Shown here one piece after another: positions 16,877 through 25,293 of a stretch of DNA of 64,000 bases; positions within the stretch are counted from its first letter, which is position 1, and every line of letters starts with the position of its first letter. This DNA is from an uncultured Pseudomonas sp. Lineage in GTDB: Bacteria > Pseudomonadota > Gammaproteobacteria > Pseudomonadales > Pseudomonadaceae. The DNA lies in NCBI GenBank assembly GCA_943912755.1, contig CALTWF010000001.1:1-64000 (forward strand). The letters are read 5' to 3'. Made by a program: the position numbers and the translations under genes. A model generated the notes under the pieces. The model saw only the letters and a program-made list of their open reading frames with translations. It did no database searches and was not told the origin of the DNA.

Positions 16877-17008
16877 CTTGAATTAATCAACCGTCGAGAT
16901 CTCCCGGCAAACCACAAAGCCCTCGGTAAAGACCATTAAAGATTCCTTCACCCAGGCCCCTGGCTTCCTCATCTACGCTCAGCTCACCACTCGCCTGGAA
17001 ACCCGCCC

Positions 17009-18805
17009 ATGGATATGGATTGGCATCAAGCCCTGCAGGAGAGCCTGCGCTGGCTCGCCATCACCGCCCTGATCACCTTTGCCGGCCTGGCGCTCTGCGC
17101 CCGGCTGGCCGTCCGCTTTACCCGCTGGGGCCAGCAGTTCTGGCAGATCGCCGGGCCCTGGCTGAGCCCACGGCACAGCTGGCGGCCGTTGCTGGTGTTC
17201 GCCCTGCTGCTGTTGCTGACCCTGTTCGCGGTGCGCCTGAACGTGCTGTTTTCGTTCTGGTACAACGGTTTCTACAGTGCCTTGCAGGGCCTGGACCAGA
17301 CGGCCTTCTGGTACCTGCTCGGGGTGTTCGCGGTACTGGCGACCATCCATGTGTTGCGGGCCCTGTTCACCTACTACGTGACCCAGGCCTTCAGCATCCG
17401 CTGGCGTACCTGGCTGACCGAGCGCCTGACCACCGACTGGATGGCGGGCGATGCCTATTACCGCGGTCAGTTCCTGGAACACCCGGTGGACAACCCGGAC
17501 CAGCGCATCGAGCTGGACGTCAGCACCTTCGTCACCGGCTCGGTGACCCTGTGCCTCGGTGCGGTCAGTGCGCTGGTTTCGCTGGTGGCCTTTACCGGGA
17601 TTCTCTGGGGCCTGTCGGCGCCGTTGACGGTGGCTGGGATCGAAGTGCCCAGGGCCATGGTGTTTGCCGTGTACATCTATGTGCTGATCGCCACCTGGAT
17701 CGCCTTCAGGCTGGGCAAGCCGCTGATCCGCCTGAACTTCCTCAACGAGAAACTCACCGCGAACTTCCGCTACGCGCTGATGCGCCTGCGCGAGTATGCG
17801 GAGAACGTGGCCTTCTACCAGGGCGCGCGGATCGAGCGCGATACCCTGCTCGGGCGCTTCTCGGCGCTGATCCTCAACGTCTGGGCGCTGGTCTATCGGA
17901 GCCTCAAGTTCGATGGCTTCAACCTGGCGGTGAGCCAGGTGGCGGTGGTGTTCCCCTTCATTCTCCAGGCGCCGCGCTTCTTCAGCGGTGCGATCAAGCT
18001 GGGGGATGTGATGCAGACCTCCCAGGCCTTCGGCCAGGTGCAGGATTCGCTGTCGTTCTTCCGCTCCTCCTACGACACCTTCGCCCAGTACCGCGCGACC
18101 CTCGACCGTCTGACCGGTTTTCTCGATGCCAACCGCCAGGCCCGCGAGTTGCCGCGGGTGGCGCGGGTCGAGCAGGCCGACATGCTGGAGATCCGAGACA
18201 TGCAGGTATCACGGCCGGACGGCCAGCGCCTGCTCGGCGATTTCCAGCTGGACCTGGTGCCCGGTCAATCGCTGCTGATCAAGGGGCCGTCGGGCTGCGG
18301 CAAGACCACCCTGCTGCGCGCCATCGCCGGGCTGTGGCCCTACGCCGAAGGCAAAGTGCGTTGCCCGGGGCCCGATGCGGCGTTGTTCCTGTCGCAGCGG
18401 CCATACCTGCCGCTGGGCATGCTGCGTACCGCGGTGGCCTATCCGGCGCTCGGCCTGCCGGCGGATGACCAGCGCCTGGGCCAGGCACTGCGCGAGGTCA
18501 ATCTCGGCCACCTGGTGGACAAGCTGGACAGCAGCGACGACTGGGGACGCATCCTCTCCATCGGTGAACAGCAGCGCCTGGCCTTTGCCCGGGTGCTGGT
18601 CAACCAGCCGCGGATCGTATTCCTCGACGAGTCCACCTCGGCGATGGACGAAGGCCTGGAGCATGCCCTGTACGGGCTGCTGCGCGAGCGCATGAAAGAC
18701 AGCATCCTGGTCAGCGTCGGGCATCGGGCGACCCTGGCGGGGTTTCATAGCCATCATCTGTCGCTGGATGGGCATGGGGGGTGGGAGGTGGCTGAATACC
18801 AGTGA
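17009..18805 (+). CDS. ABC transporter, fused permease-ATPase of the SbmA/BacA (YddA) type
   Basis: A 598-residue half transporter. About six membrane segments fill residues 15-330, with the family-specific section RLNVLFSFWYNGFYSALQGLD and the conserved ERLTTDWMAGDAYYR in the permease. The ATPase domain (about 395-598) has Walker A GPSGCGKTT, a Q-loop LSQRPYLPLGML, signature SIGEQQRLAFARVL, Walker B RIVFLDESTSAMD and the His switch VGHRATL. Proteins of this group move peptides, bleomycin-like compounds or cobalamin across the inner membrane. It is divergent from the pyrC-dksA unit, with a Zur-like box in the shared region, which makes a zinc- or peptide-linked role possible but unproved. Confidence 0.85.
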   Translation: MDMDWHQALQESLRWLAITALITFAGLALCARLAVRFTRWGQQFWQIAGPWLSPRHSWRPLLVFALLLLLTLFAVRLNVLFSFWYNGFYSALQGLDQTAFWYLLGVFAVLATIHVLRALFTYYVTQAFSIRWRTWLTERLTTDWMAGDAYYRGQFLEHPVDNPDQRIELDVSTFVTGSVTLCLGAVSALVSLVAFTGILWGLSAPLTVAGIEVPRAMVFAVYIYVLIATWIAFRLGKPLIRLNFLNEKLTANFRYALMRLREYAENVAFYQGARIERDTLLGRFSALILNVWALVYRSLKFDGFNLAVSQVAVVFPFILQAPRFFSGAIKLGDVMQTSQAFGQVQDSLSFFRSSYDTFAQYRATLDRLTGFLDANRQARELPRVARVEQADMLEIRDMQVSRPDGQRLLGDFQLDLVPGQSLLIKGPSGCGKTTLLRAIAGLWPYAEGKVRCPGPDAALFLSQRPYLPLGMLRTAVAYPALGLPADDQRLGQALREVNLGHLVDKLDSSDDWGRILSIGEQQRLAFARVLVNQPRIVFLDESTSAMDEGLEHALYGLLRERMKDSILVSVGHRATLAGFHSHHLSLDGHGGWEVAEYQ

Positions 18806-18821
18806 GCACATCTGTACTCCT
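18804..18821. repeat. 18-bp repeat shared with the hairpin at 13301
   Basis: GAGCACATCTGTACTCCT occurs here, overlapping the ABC transporter stop codon, and again at 13301-13318 inside the hairpin after the subtilase. The two copies bracket the 5.5 kb that holds the subtilase, dksA-like, pyrC and ABC genes. A chance 18-base match in this window is very unlikely. Confidence 0.5.
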
Positions 18822-19115
18822 GAGTGTTTTTGCACTGCACTTGCGACGCGGCCCGGGTAGGAGTTGCTTTAGCTGCGAAGGACCGCGTCGACCCTGAGAT
18901 CAGCACATATTCCATCGTCGCCACCCGAAGCAACGCACCGGAAAAATTAAGCCGTTTCCCGCCTACCACTCAGATTAGTCCTACATACCCTGCCAAAAAC
19001 CCTCCCCATCCTCTGGGCGGTCGGCCTGCATACATTCAGAAGCCCGGAAAGTCATTGCAGGCTATCGACGATCTTCGAGTACGACTCGATTACACGACCC
19101 AGAGGAAATACAGCA
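18822..19115. other. Intergenic stretch with a lone REP core
   Basis: No gene is visible. A single GTAGGAGTTGCTTTAGCTGCG-like REP core sits at about 18859-18895. The remainder is less GC-rich than its neighbours and leads into the PAAR gene, whose Shine-Dalgarno (CAGAGGAAA) is at about 19099-19107. The left boundary of the PAAR cassette probably falls here. Confidence 0.5.
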
Positions 19116-19694
19116 ATGGTTGGATACTTCATACGCCGCGGTGACAAAACCAGTTGTGGCGGCGAGGTGATCGGCTCCGATAGCCTGATCACCATGATGG
19201 GCGTCGAACACGCCCGTGAAGGCGACGCTGTCACTTGCGGGGTCACCGGTCTCACCTACCCGATTCTCGGGGGCGTGTCCTTTATCACCAGTTCCGACAT
19301 ACGCGTGGCGGGCACCCTGGACAGCGTCAGCGGCTGCCCGTGCAGAGCCACCCTGTATCACACCTGGACCTACACCACCTACGTGAACGAGGAACTGGCG
19401 GCGGCACCGGCAGGCGCCCGATCGACCGTCAGTCAGCCAGCAAGCGCTTCTGCCAGTGCCGCCCGCACCAGCGCTGCACCGGCTACTGGCATGTCCGAAC
19501 CAGAGGAATGCAGCGGCTGCTTCCAGCTCATCAACCAGCGCCACCGCCCTTGCAGCCTGCACGGCTACGCCCTGCTGCTGAACGGCGAGCAGATCGCCGA
19601 CAGCCATCCCCGCATGGGTGGCGACTACGTCATCTACTCGGACATTCTCTGGAGAAAGCTAGACAGAACAATTGATCTGGACGTACTGCCTTGA
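19116..19694 (+). CDS. PAAR-domain protein (type VI secretion spike tip) with C-terminal extension
   Basis: A 192-residue protein. Residues 1-90 form a PAAR repeat domain: MVGYFIRRGDKTSCGGEVIG, then EGDAVTCGVTGLTYPILGG with the usual turn-rich pattern that caps the VgrG spike of a type VI secretion system. An Ala/Ser-rich linker (about 100-125) leads to a small Cys-containing tail (EECSGCFQLINQRHRPCSLH) that I do not recognise and that may be an adaptor or small effector part. There are no VgrG, Hcp or other T6SS genes in the window, so this is an orphan. It overlaps the next gene by TTGA. Both are less GC-rich than their surroundings, which fits lateral transfer. Confidence 0.85.
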   Translation: MVGYFIRRGDKTSCGGEVIGSDSLITMMGVEHAREGDAVTCGVTGLTYPILGGVSFITSSDIRVAGTLDSVSGCPCRATLYHTWTYTTYVNEELAAAPAGARSTVSQPASASASAARTSAAPATGMSEPEECSGCFQLINQRHRPCSLHGYALLLNGEQIADSHPRMGGDYVIYSDILWRKLDRTIDLDVLP

Positions 19695-20110
19695 CCTCTA
19701 TCTGGAAAAAAACAGCTGCTGTAGCGGTCACTATGATCGGAATCTGGTTCGCTTCAGAGTGGTGGGAAAAAGGCCTCGCCTCTCCATCGGGAGAACCTGT
19801 CATCAGTTCCGATGGATGCACTCGCGTACAAGCCTTCAAGCCATTCTGGCTACTTCCAGACATATTCCACGCTGAGTACCGTCCAAATGACGATGGCAAA
19901 GCTCGGTGGTTCTCCTTTTGGGAGGCCCCCGGTTTCTTTCGTCTTTATAACCATCAAAGCGGCGAACTGATTGGTGAGACGACTATTTACGACCTTGAAC
20001 TTTCGGGAGGGCCATTGAGGTGGTACCTGTCGGGAGAGGTGTGGGTCGGGATGACCTATCTGGGAAAGAGGGTCGAAAACTGCTCTTCCGTCAAGCCTGA
20101 GCACAAGTAG
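19691..20110 (+). CDS. Small membrane-anchored protein next to PAAR (DUF6201-like, possible immunity protein)
   Basis: A 139-residue protein with one N-terminal membrane segment (AAVAVTMIGIWFASEWW) and a periplasmic-facing globular part ending in CSSVKPEHK. The layout (short anchor, ASPSGEP, FARLY-like segment FFRLYNHQSGELIGET) reminds me of the DUF6201 family often found near type VI genes, from memory only. It starts with TTG inside the PAAR stop codon, so the two are coupled. A periplasmic, inner-membrane tethered partner is where an immunity protein would act. No cognate toxin other than the PAAR tail is present. Confidence 0.6.
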   Translation: MTSIWKKTAAVAVTMIGIWFASEWWEKGLASPSGEPVISSDGCTRVQAFKPFWLLPDIFHAEYRPNDDGKARWFSFWEAPGFFRLYNHQSGELIGETTIYDLELSGGPLRWYLSGEVWVGMTYLGKRVENCSSVKPEHK

Positions 20111-20143
20111 ATAAGTTTCGCTTCCGAATGGTGCCAGCGGCAC

Positions 20144-20247
20144 GCGCCAATCACGCTTTCGCTGGCCGGGTCGATCACCTCGGCCATGCCCTGCCCCCTC
20201 GGCGCCCGCCAGGCGCCATCGATATACAGCCGCGCATGCTCATACAT
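20144..20247 (-). pseudogene. Aldehyde dehydrogenase, 5' fragment only
   Basis: The ATG at 20247 opens a frame that begins LYIDGAWRAPRGQG and AEVIDPASESVIG, the start of NAD-dependent aldehyde dehydrogenases (usually about 480 residues), and loses similarity after about 35 codons. The frame then runs into sequence antisense to the small membrane protein gene. The fragment's start overlaps the aminotransferase stop (ATGTATGA), so the intact gene was once the next cistron of that operon. Insertion of the PAAR cassette, or a deletion beside it, removed the rest. Confidence 0.75.
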
Positions 20248-21430
20248 GCTTGCGGCGCTCCATCAGCCCGCCGGCACAGCGGGCGATACGCCGGCAGGCC
20301 TCGTCCAGCCGCTGCGCATCCAGCACCAGGCCCAGGCGGATATGCCCGGCTGCACTTGGGCCGAATGCTTCGCCGGCCAGCACCGATACCCCTTCGCTGT
20401 CGAGCAGGTGATTGGCAAAGGCTTGGGCAGAGAGCCCGGTTTCCCGGATATCGACCATGACGAACATGCCCCCGGCGGGTTTCAGCACGTTCAACCCGGG
20501 GCAAGCGGCAAGCCGCGCACAGACCCGGTCGCGGCGCTGGCGATAGGCCTCGCGCATGGCCTCCAGCTCCGGCAACTGGTGCTCCAGGGCAACCACCGCA
20601 GCGTCCTGGATAAAGTCCGGCAGGCCGTAGAGCATGCATAGCGCCAGGTTCTCCAGGTGCCCGGCCAGCTCGCGGGAGCCGATCACCCAGCCGACCCGCC
20701 AGCCCGTCATGGCATGGGACTTGGACAGGCTGTTGATGGTCGCGGTGCGCTCGGCCATGCCCGGCAGGCTGGCCGGGCTGACGTGCTCGCCCTCATACAG
20801 CAGCTCGCTGTAGACCTCGTCGGAGATCAGCCACAGGTCATGGGCGATGCACAGGTCGGCCAGGGCTTGCCAGGTGCCCCGCGACAAGCTGGCGCCCGAC
20901 GGGTTGTGCGGGCTGTTCAACGCCAGGGCACGGGTGCGCGGGGTGATGCGCGCCGCGACATCCTGCGGATCGACGCGAAAGCCGTTTTCCGGCTTCACCG
21001 GCACGCTGACCACGGTCGCGCCACAGGCACCGAACAGCGCTTCGTAGGTCACGTACATCGGTTCGGCGACGATCACCTCGTCACCCGCTTCCAGCACGCA
21101 CTGGGCCACGCAAAACAAGGCACATTGGGCGCCGGCCAGGACCCGCACCTGGTCCGCCGCGACCCTCTGTCCGCTGCGCCGCTGGTGGTGCCGGGCGATG
21201 GCCTGGCGCAGGGCGAGCTTGCCGCTGACGGCGATGTAATGGGTATGGCCGGCATGCAGGCTGTCGATCGCCGCCTCGACGATCGGGCGCGGCGTGTCGA
21301 AATCCGGGTCACCTACCGACAGCAGCAGGATGTCGCGGCCCTCGGCTTGCAGGGCCAGGGCCCGGTCGTGGATCGCCCAGGCCGCGGCACCCTCGCCGGC
21401 GATACGCTGGGTCAGACTGGAAAAGCGCAT
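20240..21430 (-). CDS. Class I/II pyridoxal-phosphate aminotransferase
   Basis: A 396-residue fold-type I aminotransferase. Visible motifs are LLLSVGDPDFDTPRPIVEA at the N-terminus, NSPHNPSGASLSRG, the PLP-phosphate Asp/Tyr in LISDEVYSELLYEGE, and the Schiff-base Lys in TINSLSKSHAMTGWRVGW, with the substrate-carboxylate Arg in AGHIRLGLVLD. It moves an amino group between an amino acid and a 2-oxo acid in the cytosol; the specificity is not clear. The ATG at 21430 has a good AAAGGAG. Its stop overlaps the start of a truncated aldehyde dehydrogenase, which suggests a former amino-acid catabolic operon. Confidence 0.88.
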   Translation of the reverse strand: MRFSSLTQRIAGEGAAAWAIHDRALALQAEGRDILLLSVGDPDFDTPRPIVEAAIDSLHAGHTHYIAVSGKLALRQAIARHHQRRSGQRVAADQVRVLAGAQCALFCVAQCVLEAGDEVIVAEPMYVTYEALFGACGATVVSVPVKPENGFRVDPQDVAARITPRTRALALNSPHNPSGASLSRGTWQALADLCIAHDLWLISDEVYSELLYEGEHVSPASLPGMAERTATINSLSKSHAMTGWRVGWVIGSRELAGHLENLALCMLYGLPDFIQDAAVVALEHQLPELEAMREAYRQRRDRVCARLAACPGLNVLKPAGGMFVMVDIRETGLSAQAFANHLLDSEGVSVLAGEAFGPSAAGHIRLGLVLDAQRLDEACRRIARCAGGLMERRKHV

Positions 21431-21498
21431 GGTCTTGCTCCTTTTCAATGGGCACGGGCGTGCCTGGGTTCCCCCGCGAGGCCATCGGCAGCAACACA

Positions 21499-22479
21499 CT
21501 AATCGTCCGGGAACAGCACGGAGCGAGCCTGCCGCGAAGGCAACACGCACTCCACCCGGTGGCCGCATCCAGGGACCACGACCAGTTGTCGCTGGCGCTT
21601 GAGCACCTCGCGCTCGTAAGCCACGTAACCCAGGCCCCGCTGCAACCTGAACGGCCCCTGCAACATGGCCGCGCAGGATTTGTCGAGGATCGGATAGAAC
21701 GCGCCCCTCCCCGCATTGCTGTCCTGCGCGCCTTCCAGGTAATCCACCCGCGCCGCCGCATAACGCGCGCGGGCCCGCGCGGCGTCTGCCGGCAGCCAGG
21801 CGGGCAAGGCGTCGGTGCCGTATTTCCAGGCGTTGTAGCCCGGGCAGGCGTGGTCCGGCAGCGCCATGACGAAGCCGTCGCCCTGGGCCACTGGCCGCAC
21901 CGGATCGAAGTACAGCCAGGACCCCGGATCGGCGATCACATAGCGCAATTCGACACCATCCGGCGCCCTGGCAGCGAAGCCGACGCTGTGCTGGAGCATC
22001 TGCGCGCCGGCGGAAAAACCGGCCAGAGTCACCCGGCGCACAGCGGGAAACTGCCGGACCAGTTCGACGACCAGCGCATCCAGCGCGGCGAACGCGCTGA
22101 TCGGCTGCGGCCCCAGCGAAGGCGCGCCGGCCAGCCAGCTGGCGCAGGTCCACAGGGCATCCCCGGCTTGCGCACCTGGTACGCCCGGCGAGCTGCAATG
22201 CCGGGCATCCTCGACCTGGTACAGCGGCGCCACCACCAGGGTGTCCTGCAGGCGCCCCGCTGCCCGGGCCGCCTGCACCCCGGCGGCAAAACTGCGGTCG
22301 GCATCACGGGGGTGGCCATGCATCACCAGCAGAACCGAGGTGATGGCGGTATCACCCGCCTGGCGCGAGCTGTAGTAGTGCAGGTCGCCGGACTGGTGCG
22401 GCAAGGCCAACGTGCTCAGGTCGGCGGCAAGCGCGTCGCGGAACAGGACCAGCCAGATCAGGCAGGCAACATATTTCAT
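21499..22479 (-). CDS. Secreted alpha/beta hydrolase
   Basis: A 326-residue protein with a clear signal peptide (MKYVACLIWLVLFRDALA). The alpha/beta-hydrolase nucleophile elbow is TLAGFSAGAQM, preceded by the oxyanion region LLVMHGHPRDADRSF and followed by a candidate acid in YVIADPGSWLYFDP and a His near the C-terminus (GCGHRVECVL). Several cysteines may form periplasmic disulfides. The substrate is unknown; an esterase is most likely. It lies 68 bases upstream of the aminotransferase in the same direction but with no obvious shared pathway. Confidence 0.7.
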   Translation of the reverse strand: MKYVACLIWLVLFRDALAADLSTLALPHQSGDLHYYSSRQAGDTAITSVLLVMHGHPRDADRSFAAGVQAARAAGRLQDTLVVAPLYQVEDARHCSSPGVPGAQAGDALWTCASWLAGAPSLGPQPISAFAALDALVVELVRQFPAVRRVTLAGFSAGAQMLQHSVGFAARAPDGVELRYVIADPGSWLYFDPVRPVAQGDGFVMALPDHACPGYNAWKYGTDALPAWLPADAARARARYAAARVDYLEGAQDSNAGRGAFYPILDKSCAAMLQGPFRLQRGLGYVAYEREVLKRQRQLVVVPGCGHRVECVLPSRQARSVLFPDD

Positions 22480-22891
22480 GTAGAGACTCTTATCGTCATT
22501 TGCCCACCGATGAGTTCAGGTACATATTCGCAAGCAGGCCAGGTAGTTCTACTTGAACAATAGCCGCGACAGAACCGGCAAATGAAATTTATTTAACATG
22601 TCTTCTTCCAGGCAACTTTCTAAATGCCTGATTAAGTTTATTTCACCGAAACCCACGCTCAGTTTAATTGCCAGCCCCGGATTCGCCGGAGATCATGGCG
22701 CACCCTTGCCACTCCGGCACAAGGCACGTTGCACAAGGCCTGCAGCCCATCGCCCGCGATCAATCAAGCGCGCGACGACAGCTTGCAGCCGCCTGAAAGT
22801 TCGCTGTCGTCGACAACCCAGGCTAATCCAGAAGTTCCGGCACGAGGCCTTGAAACATGGGTAACCCACTCTTTGCAGGACACCTGTGACT
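22480..22891. other. Intergenic region with one hairpin
   Basis: No gene is visible in this 412-base divergent region. An imperfect stem-loop is formed by CGACGACAGC (22773-22782) and GCTGTCGTCG (22803-22812). An AT-richer part at 22560-22640 is where promoters for the two divergent genes would be expected, but I cannot place boxes with confidence. Confidence 0.4.
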
Positions 22892-24028
22892 ATGCAAGCC
22901 GCTCCTATCGCTATTGAACAACGCATCCTGCTGACCGGTGCCACCGGTTTTCTCGGCGGTGCGGTGACCGCGCAACTGCTTGCCGAAGGCCATGGCGACA
23001 ACCTGTCGTTCCTGGTCCGTGCCGATAGCCGCGAACAAGGCCTCCAGCGCCTGCGCGACAACCTGCGCCAGCACGGCGTCGGCGACTGTGCCAGCCAGGC
23101 GCTGCACGCCGAGCAGATCATCCTCGGCGACTTCCTCGACACCACCTGGCTGCCGCGGGAAACCCCGCGCCTGATGCAGATCGAGCGGGTCATCAACTGC
23201 GCCGCCGTGGCTTCGTTCTCGAAGAACCCGAGCATCTGGCCGGTCAATGTCGAAGGCACCTTCGCCTTCGCCGAGTTGATGAGCCGCTCCAAGCGCCTGA
23301 AGCGCTTCCTGCATGTCGGCACCGCCATGTGCTGCGGCCCGCAACAGGCGTCGCCGATCAGCGAATCGTGGAGCTTCCCCGACGGCGCCGAGCAACTGGT
23401 GGACTACACCGCGTCCAAGGCCGAGATCGAACGGCGCATGAGCGAAGACCTGCCCGGCCTGCCGCTGGTGGTGGCGCGGCCGTCGATCGTGGTCGGCCAT
23501 CGCACCCTGGGCTGCCAGGCATCCGGCAGCATCTTCTGGGTATTCCGCATGGGCTTCGCCCTGGAGAGCTTCACCTGCGGGCTGGACGAGCAGATCGACG
23601 TGATCCCGGTGGACTACTGCGCCGAAGCCCTGATCGGCCTGGCCCTGAAGCCGCAGTTGCAGCACAACCTCTACCACATCTCCGCCGGCCATCACGCTGC
23701 CTGCACCTTCGCCGAAATCGACGAAGCCTTTGCCTCGGCCAATGGCGCGGCGCCGGTCGGCGCGCGCTATCGCAAGATCGGCGTGGACGACCTGCGGGAG
23801 CTGGCCGGCAGCTTCGAAGCGCGGATCGGCCCGGCCAACCCGCGCCTGGTCCTGCGCGCCCTGCGCCTGTACAGCGGCTTCGCCGACCTCAACTACCTGT
23901 TCGACAACAGCCGCCTGCTGGAAGAAGGCATCGCCCTGCCACCACGCTTCACCGACTACCTCGACGTCTGCGTGCGCTCGTCCAGCGGGGTCAGCATCGC
24001 CACGCAAATGCAATGGGATTTCAAATAG
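22892..24028 (+). CDS. NAD(P)-dependent SDR, thioester/fatty acyl reductase-like (NAD_binding_4 type)
   Basis: A 378-residue extended short-chain dehydrogenase. The nucleotide loop is ILLTGATGFLGGAVTAQLL, then DFLDTTWLPRE, VINCAAVASFS, and the catalytic Tyr and Lys in DYTASKAEIERR. The N-terminal half matches the thioester-reductase/male-sterility group that reduces acyl-CoA or acyl-carrier thioesters, rather than sugar epimerases; the length lacks a carrier domain, so it works on a free substrate. The ATG at 22892 and a GTG six bases earlier are both possible. It stands alone after a 412-base gap. Confidence 0.7.
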   Translation: MQAAPIAIEQRILLTGATGFLGGAVTAQLLAEGHGDNLSFLVRADSREQGLQRLRDNLRQHGVGDCASQALHAEQIILGDFLDTTWLPRETPRLMQIERVINCAAVASFSKNPSIWPVNVEGTFAFAELMSRSKRLKRFLHVGTAMCCGPQQASPISESWSFPDGAEQLVDYTASKAEIERRMSEDLPGLPLVVARPSIVVGHRTLGCQASGSIFWVFRMGFALESFTCGLDEQIDVIPVDYCAEALIGLALKPQLQHNLYHISAGHHAACTFAEIDEAFASANGAAPVGARYRKIGVDDLRELAGSFEARIGPANPRLVLRALRLYSGFADLNYLFDNSRLLEEGIALPPRFTDYLDVCVRSSSGVSIATQMQWDFK

Positions 24029-24121
24029 CCGGCCTTTGGGCTGATTGCCACGGCCGGCGGATGAATTACGCTGGCCGCTGCTGTACCCTCGGCGGCGAAT
24101 TCCACCAGGTACCCGCTTATC

Positions 24122-24436
24122 GTGAACAGCCAGACACTGACGCCCCGTGAGGCCTACCAGATTCTCCGCGACATCGCCCAGGGCATCCGCCCGATGCGGC
24201 GGATCGGCGAGCAAGGCTGGAGCGAGGTGCGCAACGGGCTGCTGACCGTGGAAGTGGATGGCTGGGTGTTCACCCTCTACAACGACGACGATGCCCTGGG
24301 GCATTGCGATCGCTGCTGCAACCCGGAAGGCGCCGCCTACGTCTTCGATGCCGGGCATCCCTATGGCAGCAATCCCGTCGAGTTCATGAGCCAGTGGGAG
24401 CGGCAGCGGGTCGAAGGGATGTTGCAGGTGCTCTGA
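24122..24436 (+). CDS. Small conserved Pseudomonas protein (DUF7693-like)
   Basis: A 104-residue soluble protein with a GTG start. It begins TLTPREAYQILRDIAQG, continues with a repeated GLLTVEVDGWVFTLYNDDD pattern, and has a CDRCCNP cysteine cluster that could bind metal. I recall similar small proteins in many Pseudomonas genomes under DUF7693, whose role is unknown. It stands 93 bases after the SDR gene. A REP-like copy (CATCGTCGGCAACGCCGAC) follows at about 24458-24486. Confidence 0.6.
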   Translation: MNSQTLTPREAYQILRDIAQGIRPMRRIGEQGWSEVRNGLLTVEVDGWVFTLYNDDDALGHCDRCCNPEGAAYVFDAGHPYGSNPVEFMSQWERQRVEGMLQVL

Positions 24437-24603
24437 CCTGTTCTGGCTTTCCGGCCTCATCGTCGGCAACGCCGACTCCCACAGGGATAAACGACAACAG
24501 AAAATCCTGGTTACAACTCTTTTTTGACATCCCCTTCACCCGCCCAAAACACGCCGACGCCTAGATTGCCGCCATTCCCGTAGTGCTTGTCGGAGTGTCA
24601 GTC

Positions 24604-25293
24604 ATGCTGCAAGGCGTAGTCGAAAATAGCGCGGCCCCCTCGCGTCCCAAGCGACGTCGTTCACTGTCGAAAAAACTTGTGCTTGCGGGCCTCTGCGCCC
24701 TTCTGCTGCTGGCCGCGCTGGCCATGTGGCTTTCCACGAGGACACATGTCATGAGCCTGGGTAGTGAGCAGCAAATGCTCGACAGTGGGGTTTATGCCGA
24801 TTGGACCAGGGGCAAGGTGATCGTGCTGATCCGCCATGCCGAACGCTGCGACCGTTCCGACAATCCCTGCCTCGGCGACCCGAGCGGCATCACCATCGAG
24901 GGCAGCCAGGCGGCCATCGCCGTGGGCAACGGTTTGCAGGGCCTGGGCCTGGACAATGCCGAAGTGCTGACCAGCCCGGAATACCGCACCCGGCAAACCG
25001 CGCACTTCATCTTCGGCAAGGAAGTCGCCAGCCGCGACTGGATCGGCGAGTGCGACCGGGACTTCGCCCGTACCGCGCTGCACAGCAAGCAGCCCGGGGT
25101 GAACCTGGTGCTGGTCACCCATAGCGGCTGCATCGACCATGTCGAGCGGCAACTCAAGGTTCCCGGTGGCGAGCGTTCCAGCGAGTACGCCAGCGCCCTG
25201 TTCGTGTCGATGAACAGCGATGGCAAGGCGCGCATCCTCGGCCAGCTGAATGCCAACGAATGGCGCAACGTCGTCGCCAACACGAGGAAATGA
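24604..25293 (+). CDS. Membrane-anchored histidine phosphatase (Ais/PmrG-like)
   Basis: A 229-residue protein with an N-terminal basic stretch and one membrane anchor (LVLAGLCALLLLAALAMWL), so the catalytic domain faces the periplasm. The phosphoglycerate-mutase-like active site is visible as VIVLIRHAERCDR (nucleophile His), TSPEYRTRQTA with the second Arg, and VLVTHSGCIDH (second His). The family member Ais removes phosphate from lipopolysaccharide core heptose, a plausible role here given the PAP2 enzyme that follows with an ATGA overlap. The ATG at 24604 has CGGAG upstream; a GTG at 24583 is less likely. Confidence 0.75.
   Translation: MLQGVVENSAAPSRPKRRRSLSKKLVLAGLCALLLLAALAMWLSTRTHVMSLGSEQQMLDSGVYADWTRGKVIVLIRHAERCDRSDNPCLGDPSGITIEGSQAAIAVGNGLQGLGLDNAEVLTSPEYRTRQTAHFIFGKEVASRDWIGECDRDFARTALHSKQPGVNLVLVTHSGCIDHVERQLKVPGGERSSEYASALFVSMNSDGKARILGQLNANEWRNVVANTRK

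Noticed and set aside
20240..22198. A 652-codon frame that runs through the aminotransferase and into the hydrolase region
   Set aside because: Only the part from 21430 matches a family and has an RBS; the upstream part is out-of-frame sequence of the hydrolase gene.
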